Below are positions 21,264 to 32,545 of a DNA stretch of 64,000 nt, piece by piece. Source of the DNA: Choristoneura fumiferana (Eukaryota; Arthropoda; Insecta; Lepidoptera; Tortricidae); assembly GCF_025370935.1 (NCBI RefSeq), contig NC_133492.1, forward strand, positions 16,627,953-16,691,952, written 5' to 3'. The position numbers and the translations under genes are program-made. Within the stretch, counting starts at the first letter, position 1. Each line of letters begins with the position of its first letter. The notes beneath the pieces are model-generated. The model worked only from the letters and a program-made list of their open reading frames with translations, did no database searches and was not told the DNA's origin.

Positions 21264-21396
21264 TTATTTTTATTCGACTGGATGGCAAACGAACAAGTGG
21301 GTCTCCTGATGCTAAGAGATTACCACCTCCCATAGACACCTGCAACACCAGGGGGATTGCAAATGCGTTGCCATTTGTGTTGTGTTGGTAAACTGT
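21264..21396 (-). mobile_element. 280-bp repeat family, truncated copy
   Basis: TTTTTATTCGACTGGATGGC, AAGTGGGTCTCCTGATGCTA and CACCAGGGGGATTGCAAATG match the other copies; stops after GCGTTGCCA. Confidence 0.75.
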
Positions 21397-21737
21397 CACC
21401 ATAGCAGCTTAACAACGGATAACTTTTAGTAAGAGTAACAAAGTAAGAACGAAAAAATAAACTAGATGGAAAATGTGAAAATCCTATTTGAAACTAGGGC
21501 ACCAGTATATGTTTCTAAATGCTTTAAAGAAATTCTCTTTTTCCAATGTCCGCCAATATGACCAATTAGAGTTGTCGCCACAAGAGTGCCAATGCGAGTT
21601 TGTTTAACTATTCACAATCCGCTAAATTATGCAGAAGGTAACTTTATGGAGAGTTCAATGCATTCTCGTTTGAATAGATTTCATGGCCTGAAACACAGAT
21701 TTATATTAAGTCTGTGGTCTGAAAAATAAAGTAATAG

Positions 21738-21905
21738 TAGGGGAATTTTCCGGGATAAAAGCTATCCTATTTCCTTTCCCGGGATGCAAATTATCTGTTA
21801 TTTAATCTAAATCGGTTCAGCGGTTTATGCGTAATGATGTAATAAACAAACAAATAAACAAACAAACGAACAGACTTACAAACCTTCGCAATTATTATAT
21901 TAAGT
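21738..21905 (-). mobile_element. Helitron-like fragment, inverted
   Basis: TTTTCCGGGATAAAAGCTAT, CTAAATCGGTTCAGCGGTTT and CGCAATTATTATATTAAG follow the same order as 10645-10872; the CTAGT end is missing. Confidence 0.55.
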
Positions 21906-22660
21906 GGGATGGTGGCGCGCAGTCGGGAAAAATCCATTATGGACAACTAGGACCGAAACAGTGCCGGACTCTCACCGGCTAAAATCCCAGCTGCCGTCCC
22001 CAACTCCCTGCAGCTTTCCTATTACTACTGCGATCGTAACTTACACAGAAGCACAGAATTAATTGGAAACACTTCTGCCGCTGCTTGTACGCCCGGGGCG
22101 TACGGGATGCATTCCTCATTTCGCTGTTGACACTCTATCCCGCTCTGGTACGGTCTGATTATCAAGATGTTAATAATGCCGACGCTGGTAACATTAAGTT
22201 GAAATATACTGGCATCCATATACAGTCAACAGATTGCCTTCCTAGGTCACTACAGTCAATTTGATATTCAAATTCATTTCATAAACATTGTCATAAACAA
22301 ATTGATAAAGATTTGCTCCCGCAAATAAGAGGGTTTGAGGGCCTAGTTCTGATTGGGAGTAGGTACTTACGCAGTGCGTGGTCAGATTATATTTTAATTG
22401 GAGACCTCCTTAATTTTTAAATTAATTTATGTATTTTATTGTAGCGGAAACAGAAAATAAACGTCATTACGAGTATGTTAATTTTAGCTGTCTATCTATT
22501 ACACTATTTTGTGATATAGCGATAGACAAACGGACAGACAGACAGATGGGCAGTAATAGGGTTCCGTTTAAGATTGTTAATCTTTTTGCAATTCCAAATT
22601 TTTTGTTACTTTTACGGTCATCCCGTAAACCTATATCGTCTGATATAGATTGAGATATGA
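21906..22660. other. intronic sequence, nothing recognised
   Basis: 21935-22250 is single-copy-looking sequence with moderate GC. 22525-22575 has a GACAGACAGACAGA run followed by AGGGTTCCGTTT from the GGGTTCCG repeat. Confidence 0.45.
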
Positions 22661-22664
22661 TGCA

Positions 22665-22790
22665 TAGAAGAATTCGATAGAGCGGTATAGCACACGGACG
22701 GAATGCTGAGACATTCCCAGCGCTGGTCTATTTTTCTGGTTTTTCTGTGCAGTATATAGGGTTCCGTTTGCCACCCTTCGAGTACGCAAA
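22665..22790 (+). mobile_element. second tRNA-headed SINE family, diverged copy
   Basis: AGCGGTATAGCACACGGACG, GAATGCTGAGACATTCCCAG, CGCTGGTCTATTTTTCTGG match the order of the copy at 62865-63045. Confidence 0.55.
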
Positions 22791-23819
22791 ATTAAAAACG
22801 AAGATAAAACAAAGCTATATAAACACATTCACATAAACCAAAGATTCAAGCTCTTTGATCACATAGAAAACACACCAAAGCCTTATCTTTCGTAGTCAGA
22901 TTTCTTTCCGTCCTTGCTTACCTAATTCCATGGACGTTTTTACAAAGGGCTTAATGTTAAATTCCATTAATTCGGCCACATAAATCCAAGTTAGGGCCGC
23001 TGCGGGCCGCAGGCCGATACCGCGGGCCAGCGTTCCTTGAGCCCTGGTCCTGTTATTCCTTCAAAGGGAGCACGGCTTTTTTCTTTGAGTATGAATACTT
23101 GTCGTTCGTTTATTTGAATTAATTAGTTAATTTGTTTATTCATAGGTTGACATGGTAAAGCTTTGGGTTGCCCAAGTTTGCGTTTTGAAGCTTTAGAAGA
23201 CTTGCTGTTTTTTGTGGGAGCAGAAATGGCTGTGCTTAAAAAAACCTAATTATTTCATCAGTTATTATTAGAAAATATGGGCCATGTATTTTTTCTTTTG
23301 CCAATTCAACAAAAATGATGAAAAAGTCAGTTAGAGTTCCGCGTCAAACCGTGTGACACTTTTGAACACGACACGACTTCAAAATGAAAATGAAAAAGTT
23401 TATTCCACACACTATATACATACAATTATTACTGCTACAACAATAAAAGTATAAATTATAAAACAAAAAAAAACAAGAAAATGTTAAATTGAAAAAAAAA
23501 TAGAAATAGAAATCATTTATTCGTGGCAAAGTAGCGTAGCATAACAAAAAGATATCCTATATCGCCTCAGCATAAATGCGGACTTCTGGGGTGGAGTCAG
23601 CGCTGGTCTTCCTGCGAGACCATTTTTCGTCACAATTACGGTTTGTTTGATCGATAAAGACCAAAATAAGAAAACTACCCAATTTTCATCATCATCTAAT
23701 GAATCCGTCCAACTAAATTCAGTCACTATTCTCACTCACTTTGGCCTTGAGAGTCGTATTACAGGAGATGGCTGGTGAAGTTAGAGCCTTTATTATTTTG
23801 ATCTCTTTTGGCAAATCAT
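22791..23819. other. intronic sequence, nothing recognised
   Basis: AT-rich stretches including a 23380-23410 AAAATGAAAATG run of the kind ending some LINE copies, and A/T runs at 23464-23505. Confidence 0.45.
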
Positions 23820-23849
23820 CTAAATAGGTGGGCTCTCCACTTGCTTCCG

Positions 23850-23985
23850 CGAAGTCTTTAACTAATTATATCAGTCCCACCGCTGAACAGAATGGCTTAG
23901 GCCCACATAGGCCCAGTGTACATCGGGAACTTAGCACACTCCATAGAACTGCTTTGCAGATACTTGCGTATATTCTCTTCATCAT
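23850..23985 (-). mobile_element. tRNA-headed SINE, diverged fragment
   Basis: CCCACATAGGCCCAGTGTAC, ATCGGGAACTTAGCACACTC and ACTGCTTTGCAGATAC parallel the SINE body on the minus strand. Confidence 0.55.
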
Positions 23986-24285
23986 CACTATGGTAGTTCT
24001 TTCGAACATGATCGATCAAAGATTTTTTTAGTTACAGATATTAGAACTTTAAGTAGATACTTTTTGTTTTCAATCTGTCCTAATGAACCGGAACATCGTG
24101 GAACTCTTGAATTAATTATTTACAGAACTATATATTTTTTATACCCAATTTTATTGACCATTTACAAAAGGTACTGTTTTTAAACTTACAGAATTAATTT
24201 ATCCTCAGGGTCATTGATTTGAGCTTCACAAAAGATAGACGGATTATAAAACGAAAAAACGTTAATTAAGCCGGCATTTAGATCC

Positions 24286-24358
24286 ACCGGGATTTGATTC
24301 CGTTACCATAATTTCCATAACCCAACTCTCTACCAACTGAACCAGCGGCCCATATGCC
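24286..24358 (-). repeat. tRNA-like sequence, degenerate
   Basis: On the minus strand TGGTTCAGTTGGTAGAG fits a tRNA D-arm/A-box and GGAATCAAATCCC fits a T-arm/B-box, separated by a tRNA-like distance. The acceptor-stem halves do not pair, so it is a pseudo-tRNA or SINE head rather than a working tRNA gene. Confidence 0.5.
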
Positions 24359-24359
24359 A

Positions 24360-25215
24360 TCCTTTCGAAATTCATAAACACAAGCAACGGAAATTCATTC
24401 CCTCCGTCGGCTCATGTGGACAGCACTCACGCGCTCGGAAATCAAAGCGACAGTGGGTCTTGGACATATGGACATTGGCCGCGTTATCGGCTCTGCGGTA
24501 ACCCTAATTAAATCCGATAGGCCGAGAGTGGCAGCTAGATTTATTCAGCCGGATTTAAAAGATAAAGATTAGGTTAGGGTTGGCACTGGTATTTATGTTT
24601 GTTGGGTGATTGATTTTTGTGAGGCACTGTGGAGATTCTAAAGTCAGCGTAGTGTATTTTTAATTAAAGTACGGGTTTTCTTGTTTGTAATTTTCGTAGT
24701 ATTAGTATCTAAGATAACGATTAAAATACATAAACAAAGTTAAACACGAGTTACTGTCCTGTGACATGTACATTTAGTCAGCAGCTTGCATGTCGTTTTC
24801 TGGTCAACTGAATACTGTGCCGCATGAACCTACGAGTACATCAACATCTTATATCTATAATATTAAGTATTCTGGCAAATAAATCACTTTCATTTTCATT
24901 CGCATTATCGTGGGTATACCAATTTCTCTAGTTCTTGTTCTGGACGATATTTAGAAATCGCAAGTCAAAGAAAGTCAATTACGGATAATAAAATATCCTG
25001 TTTTTTCGGAATCCAAAATGGCAGAGCAATTCTAGCGTCTCACTGGCTGCTCCGTTGATATATTAGCGGCGGAAACTAAAGTGTGATGTAGCTGTCTTCT
25101 GCTTCGGAACAATTTTCAATTTACTTGGAATGGTTTATTTCGTACTGGAAGTTTTTTAAATGAAAATATTATACTAAATTGGTTGGGGTCCTGAGTGAAA
25201 AGAATACTATTTTTA
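24360..25215. other. intronic sequence, nothing recognised
   Basis: 24390-24560 has higher GC and no repeat resemblance. 24855-24905 looks like a short retroelement tail (AAATAAATCACTTTCATTTT). Confidence 0.45.
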
Positions 25216-25221
25216 ATAAGT

Positions 25222-25370
25222 CTGTCAGTATGCCTTTGACGAAGGGATAGCTAAGTGCTTAGAAAACCTGACTACGGAGCTTGAGGTCTCAGATTCAATC
25301 CCGATAAGAAATTATACGAGTTTTAAGTACCTGTGTATTTACCTATATTAGTATGTGTGTTGTCTTTGTG
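25222..25370 (+). mobile_element. classical lepidopteran tRNA SINE, 5' part
   Basis: GGATAGCTAAGTGCTTAGAA, CCTGACTACGGAGCTTGAGG and TCAGATTCAATCCC carry the A- and B-box spacing of a tRNA head; same family as 36787-37028. Confidence 0.65.
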
Positions 25371-25517
25371 TGCCACTCACAGTAGTCACAGTAAGTAGAT
25401 GCTTTGTTTATTTTAGGAATAGGTAAATTGATGTCAGTTATCCCATAATGTTTATTTTATGCGGAGGGGGTCGCCCCGGGTGGCACGTTTAGGGGGCGGC
25501 AAAATACTATAAAAAAA

Positions 25518-25645
25518 TAATGGTGTGTGTGAAGTTCCCAATCCGCACTGGGGCCGCGTGAGAACTACAGCCCAAGTGCTCTCATTCTGAGGTAAGGACT
25601 GTGCCCAGCAGTGGGACGTACAGGCTGGGATGATGATGATGATAA
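25518..25645 (+). mobile_element. tRNA-headed SINE, 3' half
   Basis: AATGGTGTGTGTGAAGTTCC, CAATCCGCACTGGGGCC, TGTGCCCAGCAGTGGGACG and the tail GATGATGATGATGAT. Confidence 0.85.
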
Positions 25646-25909
25646 TTCCATTACAAAAAAAATGTCGCACCTACGATTTGGACCGATTAGAATGAGTTTA
25701 AAAAAGAGGGAGGCAAAATTTTCTCCCGCCCCGGGCGGCTGATACCCAATGAACTAAAATAATTTCCTTGCTCACCCGCGACCTTAACCCATCCTACGCC
25801 TGATACCCATGCTACGCCACTGGTTAAACTCCGAATAACTCAGTTATTACCCTCTGCATAAAAGACCATAGGTCAAATCATGGAAAATAAATCCATCCCT
25901 ACTTATTAT

Positions 25910-26040
25910 TAATATTAATAAATGCGAAAGTTACTCTGTCTGTCTGTCTGTTACGCTTTACGTCGAAACCACTGAACCGATTTTGATGAAATTTGGTATA
26001 TAGGCAGTTTGAACCCCAAGGATCAACATGATACCTTTTA
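25910..26040 (+). mobile_element. Helitron-like element, 5' part
   Basis: ATGCGAAAGTTACTCTGTCT, CTGAACCGATTTTGATGAAA and TTTGGTATATAGGCAG are the start region of the family whose opposite end is seen inverted at 10645-10872. Diverges after about 26040. Confidence 0.5.
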
Positions 26041-26371
26041 TTCCGGTAGACGGCGCCACAGCGCGATAACCTAGATCCGCGCAGACGGTATTTCTATAAT
26101 TTAGACATCAACAGAATACCACCGTGATTCTTGCCAAACCAAGCTGTCCAATATGTCCTTAACGGATCGCAAGCCACTTGGCCACAGCGCTAACATAATA
26201 TCTGTACACATACATAATATCTATATATATAAGGGTGCCTGCAAAATATACGACGCGTCAGCCCGACCATTAGGGCGCAGCTGTGCTATACGTTCAGCGA
26301 ACATCTATTTACTCAGCCGGTTAGCTGTAGTAACTGGTAAATAGATATACAGTATTTAGGTGCACACATGT

Positions 26372-26756
26372 TTAGGCACTTGTCCCACCGCCGACGATGA
26401 GCGAGAAGCGAGCAGAGCGAGTAACTAGAAACGAGTGGGCGAGCAATGAAAAGCGAGTGTTCGAGCACGACGGGCGATTACTCGCTCCACTCGCTCGAGC
26501 CGGGCGGCCGCCAAGCTAACAGCGCTGAGCGAGTATCGCTGAGCTAGTTTTATAGCTCAGCGAGTTTTATAGCTCTTGTCGCTGCGACAAAAGATGTAAA
26601 GCGAGTTCTCGCCGGCAGTGTAAACCGCCAGGGATCAACTATTAATATATATGTCTCTTTTACTAACACAGGATCTTATATCTTTTGTTCGTTTCTTAAG
26701 CGAGAAAATAGTCGATACCCAATCGTTTCCTCGCCGGCGGTGAGACAACTGCCTTA
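26372..26756. mobile_element. Harbinger-like MITE, copy 1
   Basis: Ends GGCACTTGTCCCACCGCCG and CGGCGGTGAGACAACTGCC, flanked on both sides by TTA (26372-26374 and 26754-26756). TIRs beginning GGCAC and a 3-bp TWA target duplication fit the PIF/Harbinger superfamily. The left half is dense in GAGCGAG motifs. No transposase frame, so non-autonomous. Sister copy at 52001-52407 with the same flanking TTA. Confidence 0.8.
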
Positions 26757-26824
26757 CAATTCCTCATCATCGCAGCCTATAACATCGTCTCACTGTTGAG
26801 CATAGGCCTATCAGAATGAGAGCG

Positions 26825-27088
26825 AATGAGCTAAAACAATTACTTTGCTCACCCGTGACCTTATACTATCTAGCGCTTATGCAAGATACGCGTGTTCATG
26901 CAGTTCCTCCACCTCCACACTGTAAGAACACACACAAATCACACAAACCCATCTATCACCACCACCTCACTACACTGACGCGTTTCGAACTCAACCAGAG
27001 CTCATCTTCAGAGATACACAACCGTACACCATGCTACCAGATGTAATCGTAAGGTCGCGGGTGAGCAAAGTAATTGTTTTAGCTCATT
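26825..27088. mobile_element. foldback element with 39-bp inverted repeats
   Basis: 26825-26863 and 27050-27088 are complementary at 38 of 39 positions (outer end AATGAGCTAAAACAATTACT). The centre holds CAGTTCCTCCACCTCCACAC and GACGCGTTTCGAACTCAACC, segments also present in inverse orientation at 29160-29395 and partly at 61700-61815. An RTE-like 3' scrap precedes it at 26762-26822. Confidence 0.8.
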
Positions 27089-27424
27089 AATATGGCCCTC
27101 CGCAAAGTAACGCCTGATTTATTATATTATTTAGAATGAGAGAGCTTGTGATGTCTTTGCCATGGTGGAAATATTCTATAGTTTCCTATTAATTATTCTG
27201 GTCTTGTAGTATAATATACGTTATACGTTAAATGTGTATTGGTTTAGAAGTCAATTAAGGGTAAACTTTTTTCAAATGTGGATCCGAATTGCTAACTCCA
27301 TGTTTTTAAATTGTCTACTTACTAAAAATCTAATTTTATAAAACAAACTTTTCTTTTTCTTCCTTTTTTAAAACTGTACCTTAGAATTAATTATTCGCTA
27401 ATTGTATCAAATACTCTTTTATGC

Positions 27425-27537
27425 AGAATGACAGTACTTGGGCCGTATTTCCCACGTTGGCCCAGTGCGGATGCCCTCTCATTCTGAGAGGAGGCCTGTG
27501 CCCAGCTGTGAGACGTAAGTAGGCTGGGATGACGACC
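27425..27537. mobile_element. tRNA-headed SINE, head-to-head composite of two fragments
   Basis: 27429-27469 reads as the minus-strand SINE body (CTTGGGCCGTATTTCCCACG); from 27470 the + strand 3' end follows (TGCCCAGCTGTGAGACG, then AGGCTGGGATGACGAC). Confidence 0.7.
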
Positions 27538-27922
27538 CTATTATTCAAAGAAATGTTAAGTAATGCAACAAAGAGAGAAAAAAACTTGATTAAACCCGTG
27601 TCAAAAAAGAGTCTAAATAATTTTACATTCAACAAAACTTTGAATGCAATTTTTCATCTTCAAACACAAAAATAACGTCAACGTTATATTTTTCCAGATT
27701 TTTACAAATGCTGGGTATTATTTATGAAACAAATATTATCGTAAGGGGCCTTCGCCGATGCCGATTGGCTTGTTGTTTCAGCAAACACACGATTTGTGCC
27801 AATCACGGAAAGATTATTTCTATGTCTAGCATGTTATTGTTGAATCACTGAATCGATTGGATCGTTGAGACAATCTGTTTAAGCACGAGCAGTGAAAAAT
27901 GCATTTTGGGAAAACACTCAGG

Positions 27923-28226
27923 TATAATACGTTCCACTGCTGGGCACAGGCCTCCTCTCACAATGAGGGCTTGGGCCGTAGTTCCCACGCAGGCCCAGTG
28001 CGGATTGGGAACTTCACTCACATCCATTGAATTGCTTCGCTGGTTTGTGCAGGTTTTCTCACGATGTTTTGCTTTACCGTAAAGCTCGAGGTAAATTTCA
28101 AAAGTCATTTCGCACATGAATTTGGAAAACTCAAGGGTGCGAGCCGGGGTTTGAAGCCACGGTCCTCTGCTTGAGAAGCGGTAGGTCAAAAGCGAGAGAA
28201 CCGTGGTGGCCTAGTGGCATAATGAT
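27923..28226 (-). mobile_element. tRNA-headed SINE with an inverted head fragment
   Basis: 27923-28188 is a nearly full minus-strand copy, but instead of ending in CCACTAGGCCACCACGG it turns into GAACCGTGGTGGCCTAGTGG on the + strand at 28197-28216. Confidence 0.75.
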
Positions 28227-28261
28227 CATAGGATCTAAAATGTTGAGTTTGTTTGTCTAGG

Positions 28262-28402
28262 AAAAAAACCTAGTGGGAGGCCTGCAACACTACATCTTCC
28301 GTTTCATGGTTCTACAAGCGCTGTGATGCGCCCATTGCCACTTCAACTTGCATATTTTTACAGCTATGTCGATGACTTTAGTTCTTTGACGAATTTCCCT
28401 AT
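28262..28402 (-). mobile_element. degraded RTE-type LINE fragment
   Basis: GTGGGAGGCCTGCAACAC, GCGCCCATTGCCACTTCAAC and GCTATGTCGATGACTTTAGT follow the RTE order on the minus strand. Confidence 0.65.
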
Positions 28403-28511
28403 TCCAAAAACTAAAAAATAAAAATTTCTTTTTTGGAGTATGTTTTACTTTTTTATTTAAAAAATCTTTATTTCATACTTTTTAGAGATTTGTTGCCAAA
28501 GTAGTCCGTTC

Positions 28512-28545
28512 ACCGACTTCAAAGTTCCGTTTCTTTGAAGTCGGT
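28512..28545. repeat. 13-bp perfect hairpin (ACCGACTTCAAAG)
   Basis: 28512-28524 pairs with 28533-28545 across an 8-nt loop. The ACCGACTTCAAA motif also occurs at 3249 and is common in lepidopteran repeats. Confidence 0.7.
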
Positions 28546-28729
28546 TAAAATATCAAAACCTTTTCCTCCTAAATGGCAATGTAACTAATACTTTTCTGAA
28601 GACCGCATCAAAAAAAAAATTTTTTTTCTTTCTTTAAAATAAGTATCCAAAATTTCTATTCTTGACGTCCGGACAAAAGTGGATCTTCAATCAAAATTGG
28701 TAAGGAGAATGTTTCCGACCAGAAACAGT

Positions 28730-28854
28730 GGGCTACTACGAAATTCGGAAATCGAAGTCGTATCGTACCGTCCCGCTGCCGCTAATATTAATTTATACGA
28801 GAGTGAGAGGGACAGTACGATACGAACTTCGATTTTCGAATTCCGTAGTAGCCC
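28730..28854. mobile_element. palindromic MITE (GGGCTACTACGAA family), intact copy
   Basis: GGGCTACTACGAAATTCGG and CGAATTCCGTAGTAGCCC form the ends, with inner CGTCCC/GGGACAG pairs. 125 bp, the best-preserved of four copies. Confidence 0.85.
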
Positions 28855-29159
28855 TACAGTTTCTTCTGGCTGTTTCTGAGCTTAAAATATACCCTCATAA
28901 TCCAACCGGAACTAGCTTGTGCGAGTAGTTGGACCCGCCCATCCCGACTGCGGTTGACGTGAAAATATTGCCGGCCGTGCCTCTTGCCAATGCCGTTTCT
29001 TTTGCTAATGGCTTAAAAACAATACGAAGGAGTCATAAAGTACAAGTACAAGTTGTCGCTGTGACGCTTTGTGTCGCTTGCTTACCTTAACACACCTACG
29101 TAAAATATTTGTAGGTAGTTTGCTAGACAAAAAAAGTGATTACTTAGAGATTTTCAATA

Positions 29160-29395
29160 ACACAAAATTATTGTTTTAGTTCATTAGTCTAACATCTGGT
29201 AGCATTGTTAACGCTCCGATGATGAATTCTGATTGAGTTCGAAACGCGTCATTGGTACTTAGTGGTGATAGTTGGGTTTGTGTGATATATGTGTTCTCGC
29301 AGCGTGGAGGCGGAGGAGCTGGATGAATACACATTTGTTGCATAGACGTAGCTATTCTAAACTCGCGTATGAGCAAAGTAATTGTTTGTAGTTTT
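29160..29395 (-). mobile_element. diverged copy of the 26825-27088 foldback element
   Basis: Contains ATTGAGTTCGAAACGCGTCA, GTGGAGGCGGAGGAGCTGG and GAGCAAAGTAATTGTTTG in reversed order and orientation relative to 26825-27088. Confidence 0.65.
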
Positions 29396-29449
29396 CACTT
29401 CATACCTACTCTTTGCTTTACGGCTTCTGAATGTAAATCAACCCGCACA

Positions 29450-29750
29450 ATAATTTTTAGGGTTCCGTAGCGAAATGGCAAAAAACGGAACACTTATGGA
29501 TTCGTCATGTCTGTCTGTCTGTCTGTCCTTCCGTATGTCACAGCTACTTTTTTCCGAAACTATAAGAACTATACTGTTGAAACTTGGTAAGTAGGTAGAT
29601 GTATTTTGTGAACCGCATTAAGATTTTCACACAAGAATAGAAAAAAAAAACAATAAATTTTGGGGAACCCCATACTTAGAACTGAAACTCAATTTTTTTT
29701 TATCAAATCCATACGTGTGGGGTATCTATGGATAGGTCTTAAAAAATGAT
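29450..29750. repeat. rearranged GGGTTCCG repeat fragments
   Basis: TTAGGGTTCCGTAGCGAAAT, (TGTC)n at 29507-29526, and a GTGTGGGGTATCTATGGATA part resembling the window start. Neighbours 28855-29160 and 29750-30290 show nothing else. Confidence 0.55.
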
Positions 29751-30289
29751 ATTTAGGTTTCCAATATCATTCTTTTCGAAACTGAATAGTTTGCGCGAGA
29801 GACACTTCCAAAGTGGTAAAATGTGAGTCCCCCCCCCCTCCTGTAACTTCTAAAATAAGAGAACAAACAAACAAACAATGCAAACTTCCACCGAAAATTG
29901 GTTTGAACGAGATCTAGCAAGAAGTTTTTTTTAATCATAAATCGTAAAGTAAAGGAAACTTTTATATTATGTTAATTGCTGCTACGGAACCCTTCATGGG
30001 CGAGTCCGATTCTCACAGGGCCTTTAAATAATTGAATCCTGTCGTCACTATCGCAGTCCCTTGTCATATTCGCCAGCGCCATCTGTGGGCGACTAATTAA
30101 ACTTTGTAATTGGAACGCGGGGTCAGCGTAGCGTCTCTCTGGGAACCTTTGCAATGCCGCTGCATCTATTAACAACAACATAACTATGTTTATGTGAACT
30201 ATACAGCGTGTAGTTTTGATACTACCTCAAACTTTAAGGGTGAAGGCCCTTACAATCACATTTTATTATGTTTTAGTAAAAATAAAAAA

Positions 30290-30605
30290 ACGATCAAGAG
30301 CGTGTCAGACACACCCAAAATAGGGTTCCGTAGCCATTACGAAAAAAATAAGTAATATTTTTCTAAGGATTTCGTATTTTATACGGAATCTTCCAAGTTT
30401 AGGTATATTTTATACCCTAGGCCTATTTACTCTTAAACTACTAATAATTCTCAAACAAACTTAGCCCTCATAGTTTTCTTTGAAAGTATGATATACTTAC
30501 TACCATTCTGAATTTTTTCAAATTGTTCCACCCACCGGTTTAGATTTTAGCGGGACGCTCGATTTTAATGAAAATTTGCAATTTAAAGTTGAATATTACG
30601 AACTA
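30290..30605 (+). mobile_element. GGGTTCCGTAGCC repeat, left half
   Basis: Matches 6640-6955 closely (TAGGGTTCCGTAGCCATTAC, TATACGGAATCTTCCAAGTT, ACGCTCGATTTTAATGAAAA), then diverges after TTGAATATTACG. Confidence 0.75.
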
Positions 30606-31623
30606 TTACGTCAAATATTACGTCATAATTTACGAACTTTGTTTGTGATTGTTTCTGATTTAAACTTATTTGGTAAAAGACGGAGGAAAAGCTAGTTTGT
30701 ATGATGTCCCTTTTGTATACACAATGTAAACGTCAATGTTATTTTCAAGTTTGTAAATTTTTGTGAATATATTGAACTTTTAGCGAAAAAAGACATTTTG
30801 TCAATATACTGAGCAATCTGTCGAAGTTAACAGAATTATAAAAAAACAATGTATATAATAGATAGGCAAAGTGCCCGAAAAACTTGCTCTATCGAATGTA
30901 CAAAATAAAAATCTCATTATAGTTTAAAGGAATAACCCTACCAACCGCATTTCGTTTGGTTTATAAATATTGACAGAGGCTTATTGGAACCGTTCGTATG
31001 TTTGTAAGTAACTCAATAAACACTTCCGTGGATCAACAAATCCGATCGCAGCACTCCAAGTTCGGATTTGTCGGTGATTCCTTTCAATTTTCGTAAGTAC
31101 GGGCGTAACGGTAACGTATATTAGCCAGGAAATTTTTACATATTATTTATTATGAACTTCCTCAACAGTAAACAGAGACCGACTGAAACGTTAATTTTTA
31201 TTGATAACATCGCTGTTATTTATCCAGCCTTTATTTATCACTTGGCTGTTAATGAGTACCATTACACGACACAATTCCATTATAACACCACAAAAGGAGC
31301 CATAAATCAAACGGTTGACGTCTTTTTTAATAACAATGGGGACCTTCGGTTACGGGACCCTGGTTATCGTAAACAAGCTGAGAACTAGGCTCAGATGAGT
31401 GGGCAAAAAAAAGAAAATTGTTTTTAGCAGTTTTTATCCAACCTAAGTGGACTAGTGTAGTGGGTGGCGTTTGATGGCTTTAAGGTGCGCTTCGTTTAAT
31501 ATTCTCCCTGCCAACAATATGCATAATCAGCAAAGTAGTCGTATATAAGCGAAGCTTTTTACAGCTAATGATCGACAAATAGTCGTAAGAAGGAACTGAT
31601 GAGACCAAATCGTCATATAAAAG
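30606..31623. other. intronic sequence, nothing recognised
   Basis: AT-rich, one 78-codon + frame at 31152 without family features. Confidence 0.5.
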
Positions 31624-31940
31624 AACTATCCTTTTCGAAAATACAAACTGAGACATGGGTTCACAGAAAAAACAGAAATAGAGTCCAGCGCTGGGAACCG
31701 AACCCGGTCCTCAGCAATCCGTGCTGCGTGCTATAACCCCTACACCACCGCTGGACAGGAGTCTAGACACGAATTTCTCCTATGCACACGGTTTTTCGGT
31801 TGTTTTGGTTTTTCTGTGCATCCATGTCTCAGTTTGTATTTTCGATATGGTTTCACGGGATACCCGTTAAAGTAACAAATTTTGAGTTGAAATAAAAAAA
31901 TACAAAAAGACTCCCAGAAACCAATCATAACTATCCTTTT
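31624..31940 (-). mobile_element. second tRNA-headed SINE family, complete insertion with 12-bp target duplication
   Basis: The direct repeat AACTATCCTTTT lies at 31624-31635 and 31929-31940. The 293-bp body, read on the minus strand, begins ATTGGTTTCTGGGAG, has a tRNA-like core (GCGGTGGTGTAGGGG A-box-like, GGTTCGGTTCC B-box) near 31690-31760 and ends in an arm (31636-31671) that is an inverted copy of 31809-31844 (34 of 36 positions). No poly-A tail. The 12-bp duplication fits target-primed reverse transcription. Confidence 0.85.
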
Positions 31941-32221
31941 ATTTTACATACTAACACTAGGTAAGTAGGTAGACGATATGTAGTAGTGTCACAGTAGACA
32001 AAAAATTTACTTTTATTATGGTCACAACGTAATGTTCAAGAACTCAATTGAAGAAGCTTATCTACACATACAGTCATCGATATAAACATTTTTGACTCCC
32101 CACCCACGCGCATAGACCAATAATATTGTAACTTTCGATACTGTATTCCAGCAAATAAACGATTCTGAATCAGAATCAGAATTACTGATTCATACCTGAG
32201 TGCTCCGAGGAGTTATTTGGG

Positions 32222-32545
32222 TTGATCCCTGCCGCATCCTTCCGCCACCTCCCTACGCGACAACACTTCCATCCTCACCATCTAGATGGTTGGCAGTCTT
32301 CTACTGTGCGTTTTTCCAGAAATTTCCTGCCTCGCACAGCAAATCTCTGGAATGAACTATCGCCTGCGGTATTCCCGGACCGATATGACCTTCAAGCGTT
32401 CAGAAAAAGAGCGTACTTCTACCTAAAAGTCCGGCAACGCACTTGTGACTCTTCTGGTGTTGCAGGTGTCCAGGTATAAGCGACTGTAATTGTTTACCAT
32501 CAGGCGATTCATTTGCTCGTTTGCCCCCTATAATACTAAGTAAAA
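32222..32545 (+). mobile_element. Jockey/CR1-like LINE, C-terminal end of reverse transcriptase
   Basis: The frame to 32479 contains SRNFLPRTANLWNELSPAVF, PDRYDLQAFRKRAYFYL, the usual last residues of such ORF2 proteins. The 3' end ACCATCAGGCGATTCATTTG then CTCGTTTGCCCCC resembles the 3' end of the 280-bp repeats here, naming a plausible mobilising partner. The polymerase core is missing. Confidence 0.8.

Noticed and set aside
24286..24358. Functional tRNA gene on the minus strand
   Set aside because: A- and B-box-like parts exist but the acceptor stem does not pair.
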